Positions 35,001 to 43,390 of a stretch of 64,000 bases of DNA are shown in pieces; within the stretch, counting starts at the first letter, position 1, and every line of letters starts with the position of its first letter. The stretch spans positions 1,706,306 to 1,770,305 of the forward strand of contig NZ_CP085041.1 in NCBI RefSeq assembly GCF_022026155.1. The letters run 5' to 3'. The position numbers and the translations under genes were made by a program. A model generated the notes under the pieces. It had not been told where the DNA came from, did no database searches, and saw nothing but the letters and a program-made list of their open reading frames with translations. This DNA comes from Dissulfurimicrobium hydrothermale (GTDB taxonomy: Bacteria > Desulfobacterota > Dissulfuribacteria > Dissulfuribacterales > Sh68).

Positions 35001-35582
35001 AACCTTACAGCCCTCGACCAATACAAAGAAGTCGAACAGAGGCGTTCCTATCTTGCAACCCAGAAAGATGATCTAACCAATTCCATAAATGACCTAGAAC
35101 ATGCAATAAGACATATAGATCAGGTCTCAAGGGAGAGGCTCAAGGGCACGATCGAGGCGGTGAACAACAGCCTCGCAGAGATATTCCCGCTACTCTTCGA
35201 TGGCGGAAAGGCCTGGCTTGAACCGGTCGGCGACGGAAACCCTCTTGAAGCCGGACTGGATCTGGCAGTACACATACCTGGCAAGCGTATAGGCCATCTA
35301 AACCTCCTCTCGGGCGGCGAAAAGGCACTTGCAGCCATCTCTTTAATCTTTTCACTCTTTCTCATAAAACCAAGCCCGTTCTGTCTCATGGATGAGGTAG
35401 ACGCCCCGCTTGATGAGGCGAACACACTAAGATTTTGCCGACTTGTAAAAAGAATCGCACAAAAGACCCAGATGATCCTTGTAACCCACAACCAGCGCGT
35501 AATGGAGCAGGCCGAGGCGCTCTATGGGGTGACGATGGAAGAGAATGGTGTCTCGAAACTGGTATCTGTAAAGCTTACCTGA
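32061..35582 (+). CDS. smc: Chromosome segregation ATPase SMC
   Basis: A 1173-residue SMC. The Walker A is [20 protein letters not shown] near residue 31. Two long coiled coils (about 165-500 and 680-1020) flank a hinge (~515-660, including [12 protein letters not shown] and [12 protein letters not shown]). The C-terminal ABC signature [14 protein letters not shown] and Walker B [16 protein letters not shown] close the head. It compacts and resolves chromosomes, normally with ScpA and ScpB (not in the window). The left coil contains a perfect 21-bp tandem repeat at 33381-33422 encoding ALEAEIK twice. The 3' end is 2 bases from the convergent ASKHA gene. Confidence 0.97.
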   Translation: [1173 protein letters not shown]

Positions 35583-35584
35583 TG

Positions 35585-37462
35585 TTACCCGATACGCACG
35601 CTTGGAAACAACCCTGCATCAGTATGAGGGAGGAACAAGGCCGAGACGTAATTTTCCATAAAATGCGGATTGCCGCTCAGATCAAAGTGGGTCATCATCC
35701 TGGCGCTCCTTGAAACCTCCTTCATGGCATCGATCGACATGGCCATAGCCCTTGCCCCAGCGAGGGAGCTGTTACCTACAAAAAAGAACCTGTCTCTCGG
35801 GATATCAGGCAAAAGGCCTATTGTGACGGCCTGTTCAAGGTCAAGGTAGCTCCCGAAATTTCCAGCAAGTACCACCCGCTCAAGGTCTTTGAAGTCCATC
35901 CCGACGGACTCCAAGAGGGTCTGATAGCCTGCAAACATAGCCCCTTTGGCCCTTATGAGATTTTCAATATCCGCCTCGGTAAAGACAATATCCCTGCCCG
36001 TCGCTGTTGCACCTTTCTCTATAACGACATACTCCCAACCGTCTCTGCCCGGCCTTATACGGCCGGTCTTGAGGTTGCGCCTGAATCTGCCCTGCCGATC
36101 TATGGCCTCGACCATAAAAAGTCCCGCCATAAGGCTTATTATCCCTGAGCCACAGATGCCTTTGGCCTTCTTACCGCCTATGGTGAGGATCATCGGCTCA
36201 AAGGTCTCGGGATGGATGTGCACCGCCTCAACCGCCCCGGTTGTCGCCCTCATACCGTGCATGATCCCACCCCCCTCAAAGGCTGGTCCTGCCGAACATG
36301 CCGCACAAGCCATCCAGTCCTGATTCCCTAAGACGATTTCGCCATTCGTGCCGATATCGATAAAGAGCGTAAGCTCATGACTACGATGCACCCCTACACC
36401 CACCACGCCCGCGGTTATATCCCCCCCTACGTAACTAGCCACACATGGAGCAAGAAACAGATACACATGCGGCGGGAGGGCTATCCCGATGTCCTTAGCC
36501 CTTACAGGCGGGAGGTGTGTAGCCACAGGGACATAAGGCTGTGTCCTCAGATAACCGGTCTCAAGTCCCAACAGTAGGTGCGTCATGACAGTATTGCCAG
36601 CTGCAGTCATGAGACTTATCGAGTCTTTCGGACACCTTGAAGATGAACAGATCTCAGCGATTAAGGCATTCAGGCAACCGATTATCTTCTGCTGCAAGGT
36701 CAGGAGCCCATCCTTTTTCCTTGCAAACTCCATCCTTGAGATCACATCCTCTCCGAAACTCACCTGCGGATTGTAATTCGAGACATCGGCCAAAATCTTC
36801 CCTGTCGTCAGCTCTATGAGCTGGCCCGAAACAGTAGTTGTACCTATATCAAAAGCGAGCGCAAGGTGACCACCAGCCGCATCTCCTGGCTCAACCCTTA
36901 TGAGCTTCTTAACATCCGGCCTTGGGCCCTCCATCATACTCACTGTCGTCAACCACTCTTTTTCACGCAGGGCTGCAGGCAGATCAAAAAGGATGGTGGT
37001 GTCGACCTCAACTGTTGTGCCCTTTAATCTACCATTCATCAATTCGCGCTGGAGACGGTCGAGGTCGCTTGCGCTATCCGAGAGATCGGGCCGCGGTACA
37101 TTGATGGCGACCTTTTCCACGACCGGACGCAGGTCAAATGGCATCCCGCCGTGAGCCTCCAGCCAAGAAGCAATCTTTCTGGGCGCAGCCCTCGAAAGGG
37201 CCCGTCTGTCCATCTCCGATTCCACAGGCACCCTGATCTTTACGTCACTTACAGGATAAGAGGCACATGCCTTCCAGGCACCGTCAGGAAACCTTTCACC
37301 CCTTAACTCCCCGTCATCCAGAAAGACCTTGCACTTATCGCATACGCCGGCCCCACCGCAGGATGCGTTGATATGAATGCCAGCCCTCATGGCCATCCTG
37401 AGGATTGCCTCTTCCCCTGATGTCTCGATTGTTGTATTTGATGGTAAGAATGTGACCTGCAT
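35585..37462 (-). CDS. ASKHA-family corrinoid activation protein with [2Fe-2S] domain
   Basis: About 625 residues from ATG 37462 (a further ATG at 37492 is possible). The N-terminal ferredoxin domain has CGGAGVCDKCKVFL and a later ACAS cysteine for a [2Fe-2S] cluster. The remainder is an ASKHA ATPase: AFDIGTTTVSGQLI, SAGPAFEGGGIMHGMRA, ICGSGIISLMA and VVLAGNFGSYLDLE. This matches proteins of the RamA/DUF4445 type that reductively reactivate Co(II) corrinoid proteins using ATP, for example with methyltransferases or the acetyl-CoA pathway. No methyltransferase neighbour is in the window. It diverges from the nitrilase-fusion gene. Confidence 0.88.
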   Translation of the reverse strand: MQVTFLPSNTTIETSGEEAILRMAMRAGIHINASCGGAGVCDKCKVFLDDGELRGERFPDGAWKACASYPVSDVKIRVPVESEMDRRALSRAAPRKIASWLEAHGGMPFDLRPVVEKVAINVPRPDLSDSASDLDRLQRELMNGRLKGTTVEVDTTILFDLPAALREKEWLTTVSMMEGPRPDVKKLIRVEPGDAAGGHLALAFDIGTTTVSGQLIELTTGKILADVSNYNPQVSFGEDVISRMEFARKKDGLLTLQQKIIGCLNALIAEICSSSRCPKDSISLMTAAGNTVMTHLLLGLETGYLRTQPYVPVATHLPPVRAKDIGIALPPHVYLFLAPCVASYVGGDITAGVVGVGVHRSHELTLFIDIGTNGEIVLGNQDWMACAACSAGPAFEGGGIMHGMRATTGAVEAVHIHPETFEPMILTIGGKKAKGICGSGIISLMAGLFMVEAIDRQGRFRRNLKTGRIRPGRDGWEYVVIEKGATATGRDIVFTEADIENLIRAKGAMFAGYQTLLESVGMDFKDLERVVLAGNFGSYLDLEQAVTIGLLPDIPRDRFFFVGNSSLAGARAMAMSIDAMKEVSRSARMMTHFDLSGNPHFMENYVSALFLPHTDAGLFPSVRIG

Positions 37463-37512
37463 AGACGTTCCAAAAAATTTGCAATTTATCAAATCGCCTT
37501 AAATAAACACAA

Positions 37513-38838
37513 ATGGATATCATCAAGCAAGGTATAAAAAACAAAGTTGGACGAGGATCTACTATCAATCTGGGGATATTTCAATTCAATCCGCGCCCTG
37601 ACACCCCATGGTTGAACTGGAAGAGGGTGCGCACGGCCATACAGAGACTCAGGGAAAACGGTGTCGACATCATTCTCCTGCCGGAACTCTGGGCTACCGG
37701 CCCACTGCAACCAGGGATGCCGTTGCCTTTAAACGAGCTTGATGAGATAAGGCAAGAGGCCCAGACCCTCTCCAAATCCCTTGGCGTCCTGATCATCGGA
37801 ACGCTTCCGACACCCTGCACGGACGGTGCAAGACATAACCTCTACAATGAGACCCATGTCTTCGGCCTTGACCGTCCACATCACCCCTATAGGAAGATCA
37901 ACCTGTTTCAGCCGATGGCGGAACACAAGCTCTTCAATGAAGGACATACGCCGGCTGTGCTGTGGACCCGAACAAATGGCCTGGAAATAGGCATCGGCCT
38001 CATGACATGCTATGACCTGAGGTTCCCGGAGCTTGCAAGGCAGCTCATCTTTGAAGGCGCCCACATCCTCGCGGTCTCGGCCCTCTGGCCGACTGAAAGG
38101 TTGAGCCAGTTCAAGACCCTGCTTTCGGCAAGGGCCACAGAAAACCAATGTTTTACAGCCGCAGCAAACGCATGGGGGGATTTCAAAGACACCAGGTTTG
38201 CAGGTGGTTCAGGGGTCTATGGACCATCAGGCAAACTAATTGCCGCCGCCCCAGATTCAGAGGCCTGGATATCCATCGGCCTTGACCTTGGAGAACTTGA
38301 CGAAATCCGCCGACAATTTTTTACCGCTCACCCCCCAAGGCACTGGGCCGCACTTACTCAAGGCAAGATATGTGATCTAAAATCATTAAAAGAAACAGCA
38401 TCGCGGCGGCGCAGGGCAGGCCAAAGGATGGTCTTTACAAACGGCTGTTTTGACATCATTCATGCGGGCCATGTCCAATATCTGGAGACCGCCAGACGTA
38501 TGGGGGATTTTTTGGTCGTCGGCCTCAACAGTGACAGATCTGTTAGTGGGATAAAAGGGAAAGGGCGCCCTATAAACAATGAATGGGCCAGGGCCAGGGT
38601 CCTCGCAGGGCTTCAGGCCGTTGACTATATAACGGTCTTCGACGAACCCGATCCCCTTAAGACAATCGAGTCCCTTATGCCTGATGTGCTTGTAAAGGGT
38701 GCCGACTGGGATGAAGATCATATAATAGGGGCTGGCATTGTAAAGAAGAATGGGGGCAGGGTGGAAAGGGTGCCGTTTGAATATGATATATCAACTACAA
38801 AGATCATAAGGCGGATATTAGATCCGTCAAAAAATTGA
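37513..38838 (+). CDS. Fusion: nitrilase-fold amidohydrolase + heptose-1-P adenylyltransferase
   Basis: A 441-residue single ORF with two complete domains. Residues about 18-275 are a carbon-nitrogen hydrolase with Glu in LLPELWATG, Lys in YRKINLF and Cys in MTCYDLRFPEL, the Glu-Lys-Cys triad; the pattern resembles omega-amidase/YafV-type enzymes. Residues about 300-438 are a cytidylyltransferase-fold domain with TNGCFDIIHAGHVQYLE, GLNSDRSVSGIKG and KGADWDEDHIIG, which matches the HldE C-terminal domain or RfaE2 that adenylylates D-glycero-beta-D-manno-heptose 1-phosphate. No stop or start lies between them. The HldE kinase domain is absent. Heptose synthesis also fits gmhA at 60221. The link between the two activities is unclear. 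Confidence 0.85.
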   Translation: MDIIKQGIKNKVGRGSTINLGIFQFNPRPDTPWLNWKRVRTAIQRLRENGVDIILLPELWATGPLQPGMPLPLNELDEIRQEAQTLSKSLGVLIIGTLPTPCTDGARHNLYNETHVFGLDRPHHPYRKINLFQPMAEHKLFNEGHTPAVLWTRTNGLEIGIGLMTCYDLRFPELARQLIFEGAHILAVSALWPTERLSQFKTLLSARATENQCFTAAANAWGDFKDTRFAGGSGVYGPSGKLIAAAPDSEAWISIGLDLGELDEIRRQFFTAHPPRHWAALTQGKICDLKSLKETASRRRRAGQRMVFTNGCFDIIHAGHVQYLETARRMGDFLVVGLNSDRSVSGIKGKGRPINNEWARARVLAGLQAVDYITVFDEPDPLKTIESLMPDVLVKGADWDEDHIIGAGIVKKNGGRVERVPFEYDISTTKIIRRILDPSKN

Positions 38839-38843
38839 CTAAG

Positions 38844-38950
38844 ATTGGATACAGCAGATCGCTATCTAGCGATATCTTCATGAGATCAATAAAGAAAACA
38901 CTGACAAGACTGTCTTGCGGACCGGTGGCATATATATTGCTGTATCCAAT
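38844..38950. repeat. 13-bp inverted repeat enclosing two hairpins before fliL
   Basis: ATTGGATACAGCA (38844-38856) is perfectly complementary to TGCTGTATCCAAT (38938-38950). The 81 bases between contain two further dyads: ATCGCTA-TC-TAGCGAT near 38858 and CAAGA-CTG-TCTTG near 38905. The arrangement could fold as a cruciform or branched RNA. The right arm overlaps the -12 element of the sigma-54 promoter. Function is unknown. Confidence 0.75.
38926..38941 (+). promoter_or_regulatory. Sigma-54 promoter of the flagellar operon
   Basis: TGGCATATATATTGCT fits the -24/-12 consensus TGGCAYR-N4-TTGCW at every defined position, with the required GG-N10-GC spacing. It lies 57 bases before the fliL ATG, which leaves room for a start site near 38952. 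RpoN-dependent flagellar genes are common in this kind of bacterium. An activator (FlrC/FleQ type) would be needed and is not in the window. Confidence 0.75.
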
Positions 38951-38997
38951 ACAAACGGGCCTCAAGGCAGGATCATAAACGACACGGAGACAATGCC

Positions 38998-39513
38998 ATG
39001 GCTGAACAAGAAGAAAAGGTAAATGCAACAGAGACCGATACCCCCAAAAAGAAAAAAAACATGCTGCTGATAGCAATCATCGGCCTGATTGTCGTCATCG
39101 TATTGGCAGGGCTCGGTTCCTATTTGTTTCTCTTTAAAAAACCCAGCAACGAGGCGCTCGAAAGAGAAATAAACGGCGAGCATGAAACCAAAGGTGCAGA
39201 CAAGGGAAAGGTCGGCATCATGGTGGACTTGGAGCCCTTTGTAGTAAACCTCGACGACCCTAAGGCAAGACACTTCCTCAAGATCGCAATCACCCTTGAA
39301 GTGCCTGATGAAAAGGCCAAAGAGGAGATAACAAAACTTATGCCCAAAATCAAAAACGAGATAATCATGATCCTGAGCAGCAAGTCGCTTGATGACGTCA
39401 TTCCTGTGGAAGGCAAGATAAAATTGAGAGACGAGCTCATGGTCAGATTAACCAACATACTCGGCCAGGGTCGTTTGAACAACGTCTATTTCTCGCAATT
39501 TGTAGTTCAGTAG
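38998..39513 (+). CDS. fliL: Flagellar basal-body protein FliL
   Basis: 171 residues: a short lysine-rich cytosolic N-terminus, one transmembrane helix (MLLIAIIGLIVVIVLAGLGS, about residues 22-41), and a periplasmic FliL domain with VDLEPFVVNLDDPKARHFLK and a C-terminal VYFSQFVVQ. It associates with the MotAB stator and modulates motor torque. It is first in the flagellar cluster, directly behind the sigma-54 promoter, and fliM follows after 6 bases. Confidence 0.93.
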   Translation: MAEQEEKVNATETDTPKKKKNMLLIAIIGLIVVIVLAGLGSYLFLFKKPSNEALEREINGEHETKGADKGKVGIMVDLEPFVVNLDDPKARHFLKIAITLEVPDEKAKEEITKLMPKIKNEIIMILSSKSLDDVIPVEGKIKLRDELMVRLTNILGQGRLNNVYFSQFVVQ

Positions 39514-39519
39514 TGGGTC

Positions 39520-40506
39520 ATGAATGCGCTTTTAAGCCAAGAGGAAATAGATGCACTTTTAAGCGGCATAGGCGAGGTCACCGAGGTCACAAAAGAGGCC
39601 GAAGCAAAACCGACGCCGACGATAGGAGAGGTGGTACCTTTCGACTTCGAAAAGGCGACCCTAATGATCAAGACCAAGTTTCCAGGTCTTGACATCGTAA
39701 ACGATCAGTTTAACAGGGGTCTTAGAACCACCCTATCTTCCATACTGAAACTTGCTGCCGACAGTAGTGTAGCCCCAATCGAGATAATAAATTTCAAAAA
39801 TTTTTTGAACAGGATACCTGTCCCGAGCAATATCCACATCATAAAACTGGAGCCGTTCCGTGGGACCGCTATGGTAGTATTGGATCCAAAACTGGTCTTT
39901 TCCATAGTGGAGATATTCCTAGGGTCCACCAAGCTCGGGCAGAGCAGGATAGAAGGGAGGGAGTTCACCTCCATAGAGCAGCGGTTGATAAAGAGGATCA
40001 TAATCTCTATATTGAACGACCTCGAAAGGGCCTGGCGAAACATACATCCCGTCACGATCCAATACATACGCTCTGAAATAAATCCGCAATTTGCAAAGAT
40101 AGCCCAGAACGACGACGCGGTCATCATATCCAGATTTCAGATAGACCTGGAGGAGATCAGCGGATCAATTACCGTCTGCATACCACTCGGCGTACTCCAG
40201 CCCATAAAGTCAAAATTGCAGAGCACTTTTCAAAGCGAAGAGGCTGAAGATCCACTCTGGCGCAAACAATTAATCAGGAATCTTTTCGAGGTTGAGGTGG
40301 ACATAACAGTACCGCTTGGCGACACCAACATAACAGGGGCCGAGCTTATGGACCTGGGTGTGGGGGACATCATCCAGCTCGATACAAATATAGAAGACCT
40401 CCTCAACGTCATAGTCCAGGATAGGCCCAAATTCGCCGGACATCCCGGCCTGTTCAGGGGCCAACGTGCAGTGCGGATCGAAAAGGCGATCAAGATTGAT
40501 GAATGA
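39520..40506 (+). CDS. fliM: Flagellar motor switch protein FliM
   Basis: 328 residues. The N-terminal LLSQEEIDALLSGIGE is the CheY-P-binding segment. The middle CheC-like domain has PGLDIVNDQFNRGLRTTL and FRGTAMVVLDPKLVFSIVEI, and the C-terminal SpoA domain ends VQDRPKFAGHPGLFRGQRAV. FliM forms the C-ring and links chemotactic CheY-P to rotation. Length and motifs are normal. It lies between fliL and fliN. Confidence 0.97.
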   Translation: MNALLSQEEIDALLSGIGEVTEVTKEAEAKPTPTIGEVVPFDFEKATLMIKTKFPGLDIVNDQFNRGLRTTLSSILKLAADSSVAPIEIINFKNFLNRIPVPSNIHIIKLEPFRGTAMVVLDPKLVFSIVEIFLGSTKLGQSRIEGREFTSIEQRLIKRIIISILNDLERAWRNIHPVTIQYIRSEINPQFAKIAQNDDAVIISRFQIDLEEISGSITVCIPLGVLQPIKSKLQSTFQSEEAEDPLWRKQLIRNLFEVEVDITVPLGDTNITGAELMDLGVGDIIQLDTNIEDLLNVIVQDRPKFAGHPGLFRGQRAVRIEKAIKIDE

Positions 40507-40548
40507 CGATATAAAAATACCAAGAAAACCTCTGTGGAGAGCAAAAAG

Positions 40549-41163
40549 ATGTTGACTCAGGAAGAATTGGACAAATTACTGGCCGAAGGGTCTGATGGCA
40601 TAGAAGGCCAAAAGGCCAGCGGCGGGCAACAAGGCGATCCTGCAAAAACAGGTGAGGTGGCACAAGAGCCACCTAAGGCGCCGGAAGAATCGGGCACCAT
40701 CGACTGGTCCCAAGCCTTCAATGAAGCCGCCGCCGGTGGCGACAAGGCAGCCGCCAAAGCAGTCCGAAAAGGGACGGTCGAGACCAGCCAAGACAAACCT
40801 GCGGATGCAAAACAACAAAATCAAGGTGCAGGGAAGCCGAAATTTGACGAATTTCAAAGACCGGCGGTGCAGGAAGAAGGCGGTGCAGGGAAGCCGGATC
40901 TCAATTTCATACTCGACATCCCGCTAGACATATCAGTTGAGCTCGGCCGAACAAGGCTTCAGATCCGGGAACTCCTCCAATTGGGACAAGGGTCTGTGGT
41001 CAGTCTGGACAAGCTTGCGGGCGAGCCGGCGGATATTTATGTAAACCAAAAACTCATGGCAAAGGGGGATATCGTGGTGGTCAATGAGAAGTTCGGCATA
41101 AAACTGACCGAGATCATAAGCCCTGCCGATCGTGTAAAAAATCTTGGTTCACAGAAATATTGA
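40549..41163 (+). CDS. fliN: Flagellar motor switch protein FliN
   Basis: 204 residues from ATG 40549 (a GTG at 40534 lacks a ribosome site). The last ~80 residues are the SpoA domain ([55 protein letters not shown]). An N-terminal MLTQEELDKLLAEG segment resembles the CheY-binding motif of FliM and FliY. Between them is a long acidic, low-complexity linker with a repeated GAGKP unit encoded by an exact 15-bp duplication near 40829 and 40882. FliN completes the C-ring. It overlaps the fliO ORF by about 20 bases. Confidence 0.93.
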   Translation: MLTQEELDKLLAEGSDGIEGQKASGGQQGDPAKTGEVAQEPPKAPEESGTIDWSQAFNEAAAGGDKAAAKAVRKGTVETSQDKPADAKQQNQGAGKPKFDEFQRPAVQEEGGAGKPDLNFILDIPLDISVELGRTRLQIRELLQLGQGSVVSLDKLAGEPADIYVNQKLMAKGDIVVVNEKFGIKLTEIISPADRVKNLGSQKY

Positions 41164-41500
41164 CCCTGCAGATATCAAGGGCTGGATCGACCAAATGGAA
41201 ACCGCGGGTTTCATTATAAAGACTATAGGCGCCATGGCCATCGTCCTCGGACTTATGACGGCGGCCCTGTACGGCATAAAGTTATGGGACAGGAGGCTTA
41301 GGGGGGGCAAGGCAGACCCGATAGAGGTCATTTCGACAAAGATGATAATCCCAAAGAAATATCTGTGTATCGTAAGGGTAGCGGACAAAATCCTCATCAT
41401 CGGCGCCTCCGAAAACGCTGTGGGCCTTTTAGGGACATTGGAGCCAAATTATTTTGAAGCGACGCTCAAGGACAAATCGGATGCCCTATCAGATCATTAA
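41144..41500 (+). CDS. fliO: Flagellar biosynthetic protein FliO
   Basis: 118 residues from TTG 41144, or shorter from ATG 41195. One transmembrane helix ([21 protein letters not shown]) is followed by a cytosolic FliO domain with [20 protein letters not shown] and [15 protein letters not shown]. FliO is a scaffold for FliP assembly into the export gate. Sequence is poorly conserved in general; position between fliN and fliP supports the call. Confidence 0.85.
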   Translation: MVHRNIDPADIKGWIDQMETAGFIIKTIGAMAIVLGLMTAALYGIKLWDRRLRGGKADPIEVISTKMIIPKKYLCIVRVADKILIIGASENAVGLLGTLEPNYFEATLKDKSDALSDH

Positions 41501-41540
41501 AAATTTCATAACGAACACACTTAAAAAGGGGGTCTATCTC

Positions 41541-42296
41541 ATGTCTTATACAAGACCTTTTCTGATCCCTGTCGCTACGGCGTCTTTCCTGCTGACGCTT
41601 ACCTGCACTTCATGGGCCATAACCATACCTACGCTGAAAATAGGCCTTGAAGGGGGTGACAGCCCTGCCAAGGTTGCTACGGCCCTTGAGATCATCGCAC
41701 TTCTTACCGTACTTTCCATCGCGCCGTCCATCCTGCTCATGACCACATCTTTTACAAGGCTCATAATAGTCTTCGGCTTTCTCCGTCAGGCCTTGGGTAC
41801 GCAGCAGATGCCACCCAATCAGGTGCTTGCAGGACTCGCCCTGTTTCTCACCTTTTTCATCATGCAGCCGGTATGGTCTCAAGCCAATTCCACAGCCGTA
41901 AGACCCTATCTAAATGAAGAAATATCCTTTGACGAGGCTGTAAAAAGGATACAGGTGCCATTCAGGGATTTTATGTTCAAACAGACAAGGGAATCCGATC
42001 TGGCCCTGTTTGTAAAACTCGCGAAGATCAAAGACCCGAAGGACAGGGACGCCATACCAACGCTGACACTGATCCCTGCATTTATGATAAGTGAACTCAA
42101 GACGGCCTTCGAGATAGGATTCATATTGTTCCTGCCGTTCCTAATCATCGACATGATGGTGTCAAGCGTACTTTTGTCATTGGGTATGATGATGCTCCCG
42201 CCGATCTTGATCTCACTGCCGTTTAAACTGCTCCTATTTGTATTGGTCGACGGATGGAATCTCCTTGTAGGTTCCCTTGTAAAGAGCTTTTTCTAG
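41541..42296 (+). CDS. fliP: Flagellar export gate protein FliP
   Basis: 251 residues from the ATG at 41541, chosen because AAGGGGG lies 8 bases upstream and a signal-peptide-like N-terminus follows. Motifs: [40 protein letters not shown] and [20 protein letters not shown], all conserved in FliP. It forms the pentameric core of the type III export channel with FliQ and FliR. A TTG-started upstream extension inside fliO is unlikely to be used. Confidence 0.96.
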   Translation: MSYTRPFLIPVATASFLLTLTCTSWAITIPTLKIGLEGGDSPAKVATALEIIALLTVLSIAPSILLMTTSFTRLIIVFGFLRQALGTQQMPPNQVLAGLALFLTFFIMQPVWSQANSTAVRPYLNEEISFDEAVKRIQVPFRDFMFKQTRESDLALFVKLAKIKDPKDRDAIPTLTLIPAFMISELKTAFEIGFILFLPFLIIDMMVSSVLLSLGMMMLPPILISLPFKLLLFVLVDGWNLLVGSLVKSFF

Positions 42297-42307
42297 GTGG
42301 TGATGCA

Positions 42308-42577
42308 ATGACACAGGAAATGGTTGTAGGGCTAGCAAGACAGGCCATAGAACTGACCTTAATCCTGAGCATACCTATGCTTGGCGTCGGGCTCATAGTC
42401 GGCCTTGTAGTCAGTATATTCCAGGCCGTAACCCAGATCCAGGAGACGACTCTTACATTCGTACCCAAACTCATAGCCACATTTATCGTCACCCTCTTTT
42501 CGTTTCCTTGGCTGATGAACAAACTCCTGGATTTCACCCGACATCTTATCGAAGGGATACCAGGTTATATACGCTGA
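42308..42577 (+). CDS. fliQ: Flagellar export gate protein FliQ
   Basis: 89 residues from ATG 42308 (preceded by AGGTGG), with two transmembrane helices and the FliQ segments LARQAIELTLILSIPMLG and VVSIFQAVTQIQETTLTFVP. Length is exactly typical. It is 11 bases after fliP and 2 bases before fliR. It is part of the export gate. Confidence 0.96.
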   Translation: MTQEMVVGLARQAIELTLILSIPMLGVGLIVGLVVSIFQAVTQIQETTLTFVPKLIATFIVTLFSFPWLMNKLLDFTRHLIEGIPGYIR

Positions 42578-42579
42578 AC

Positions 42580-43371
42580 ATGGAACAAGACCTATTGTAC
42601 TCAGCTATAACGCACTATAAAGTCTTCGTCCTGGTCTTGATACGCCTGAGCACAATGCTCTTCTTCATGCCTGTCTTCAGCTCCGCGACAATACCGGCTG
42701 GCGTCAAGGCAGCAATTTCGATCGTCACTTCACTGATGCTAACACCCGTCGCACCGTTTTCGCCGCAAAGCCTCCCTAATTCACTGGTCGGTTTTTTATT
42801 GCTTGTAACGACAGAGGCCTTTACAGGACTTACATTGTCCCTCATCCTGCGCCTTATATTCGCTGGACTCCAGACAGCAGCCCAGATGGTGGGGTTTCAG
42901 ATGGGCCTTTCTGTGGCAAGCGTAATGGAACCCCAATCAGGCGCCCAATCGCTGGTTGTTGCTGAATTCGTCTATCTTACCGCCCTTACGCTTTTTCTGG
43001 TTTCAAATGCACACCATCTCGTAATAGAGGCCATATACGAAAGCCTTGCGATCCTGCCGCCTGGCGGGCTTACCCTAAAGGCGCCCCTTTCCACCATCAT
43101 ATTGAAGATGGCCTATGAGATGTTTGTCATCTCCGTCAAAATAATGGCGCCTGTAATGGCCATACTGTTGTTTTCACAAGTCGCGCTCGGCATCCTTGCC
43201 AAAATAGTCCCGCAGATAAATATGCTCATCTTGAGCTTTGGCCTGAATATAGCCCTCGGACTTATATTTCTCGGCCTCACACTCCAGATCTTCTGGCCGG
43301 TCCTTGCCGGATATCTGAGAGAAGGGATAAGGCTTATACCTGCCGCAGCGGCTGTCATGGCTGGCAAATAG
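42580..43371 (+). CDS. fliR: Flagellar export gate protein FliR
   Basis: About 263 residues from ATG 42580, immediately after the fliQ stop. Multiple membrane helices and the family segments IRLSTMLFFMPVFSS, AAQMVGFQMGLSVASVMEPQ and QVALGILAKIVPQINMLI are visible. It completes the FliPQR export gate and contacts FlhB. Confidence 0.95.
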   Translation: MEQDLLYSAITHYKVFVLVLIRLSTMLFFMPVFSSATIPAGVKAAISIVTSLMLTPVAPFSPQSLPNSLVGFLLLVTTEAFTGLTLSLILRLIFAGLQTAAQMVGFQMGLSVASVMEPQSGAQSLVVAEFVYLTALTLFLVSNAHHLVIEAIYESLAILPPGGLTLKAPLSTIILKMAYEMFVISVKIMAPVMAILLFSQVALGILAKIVPQINMLILSFGLNIALGLIFLGLTLQIFWPVLAGYLREGIRLIPAAAAVMAGK

Positions 43372-43390
43372 GATTTGAACGGGGATTGCT

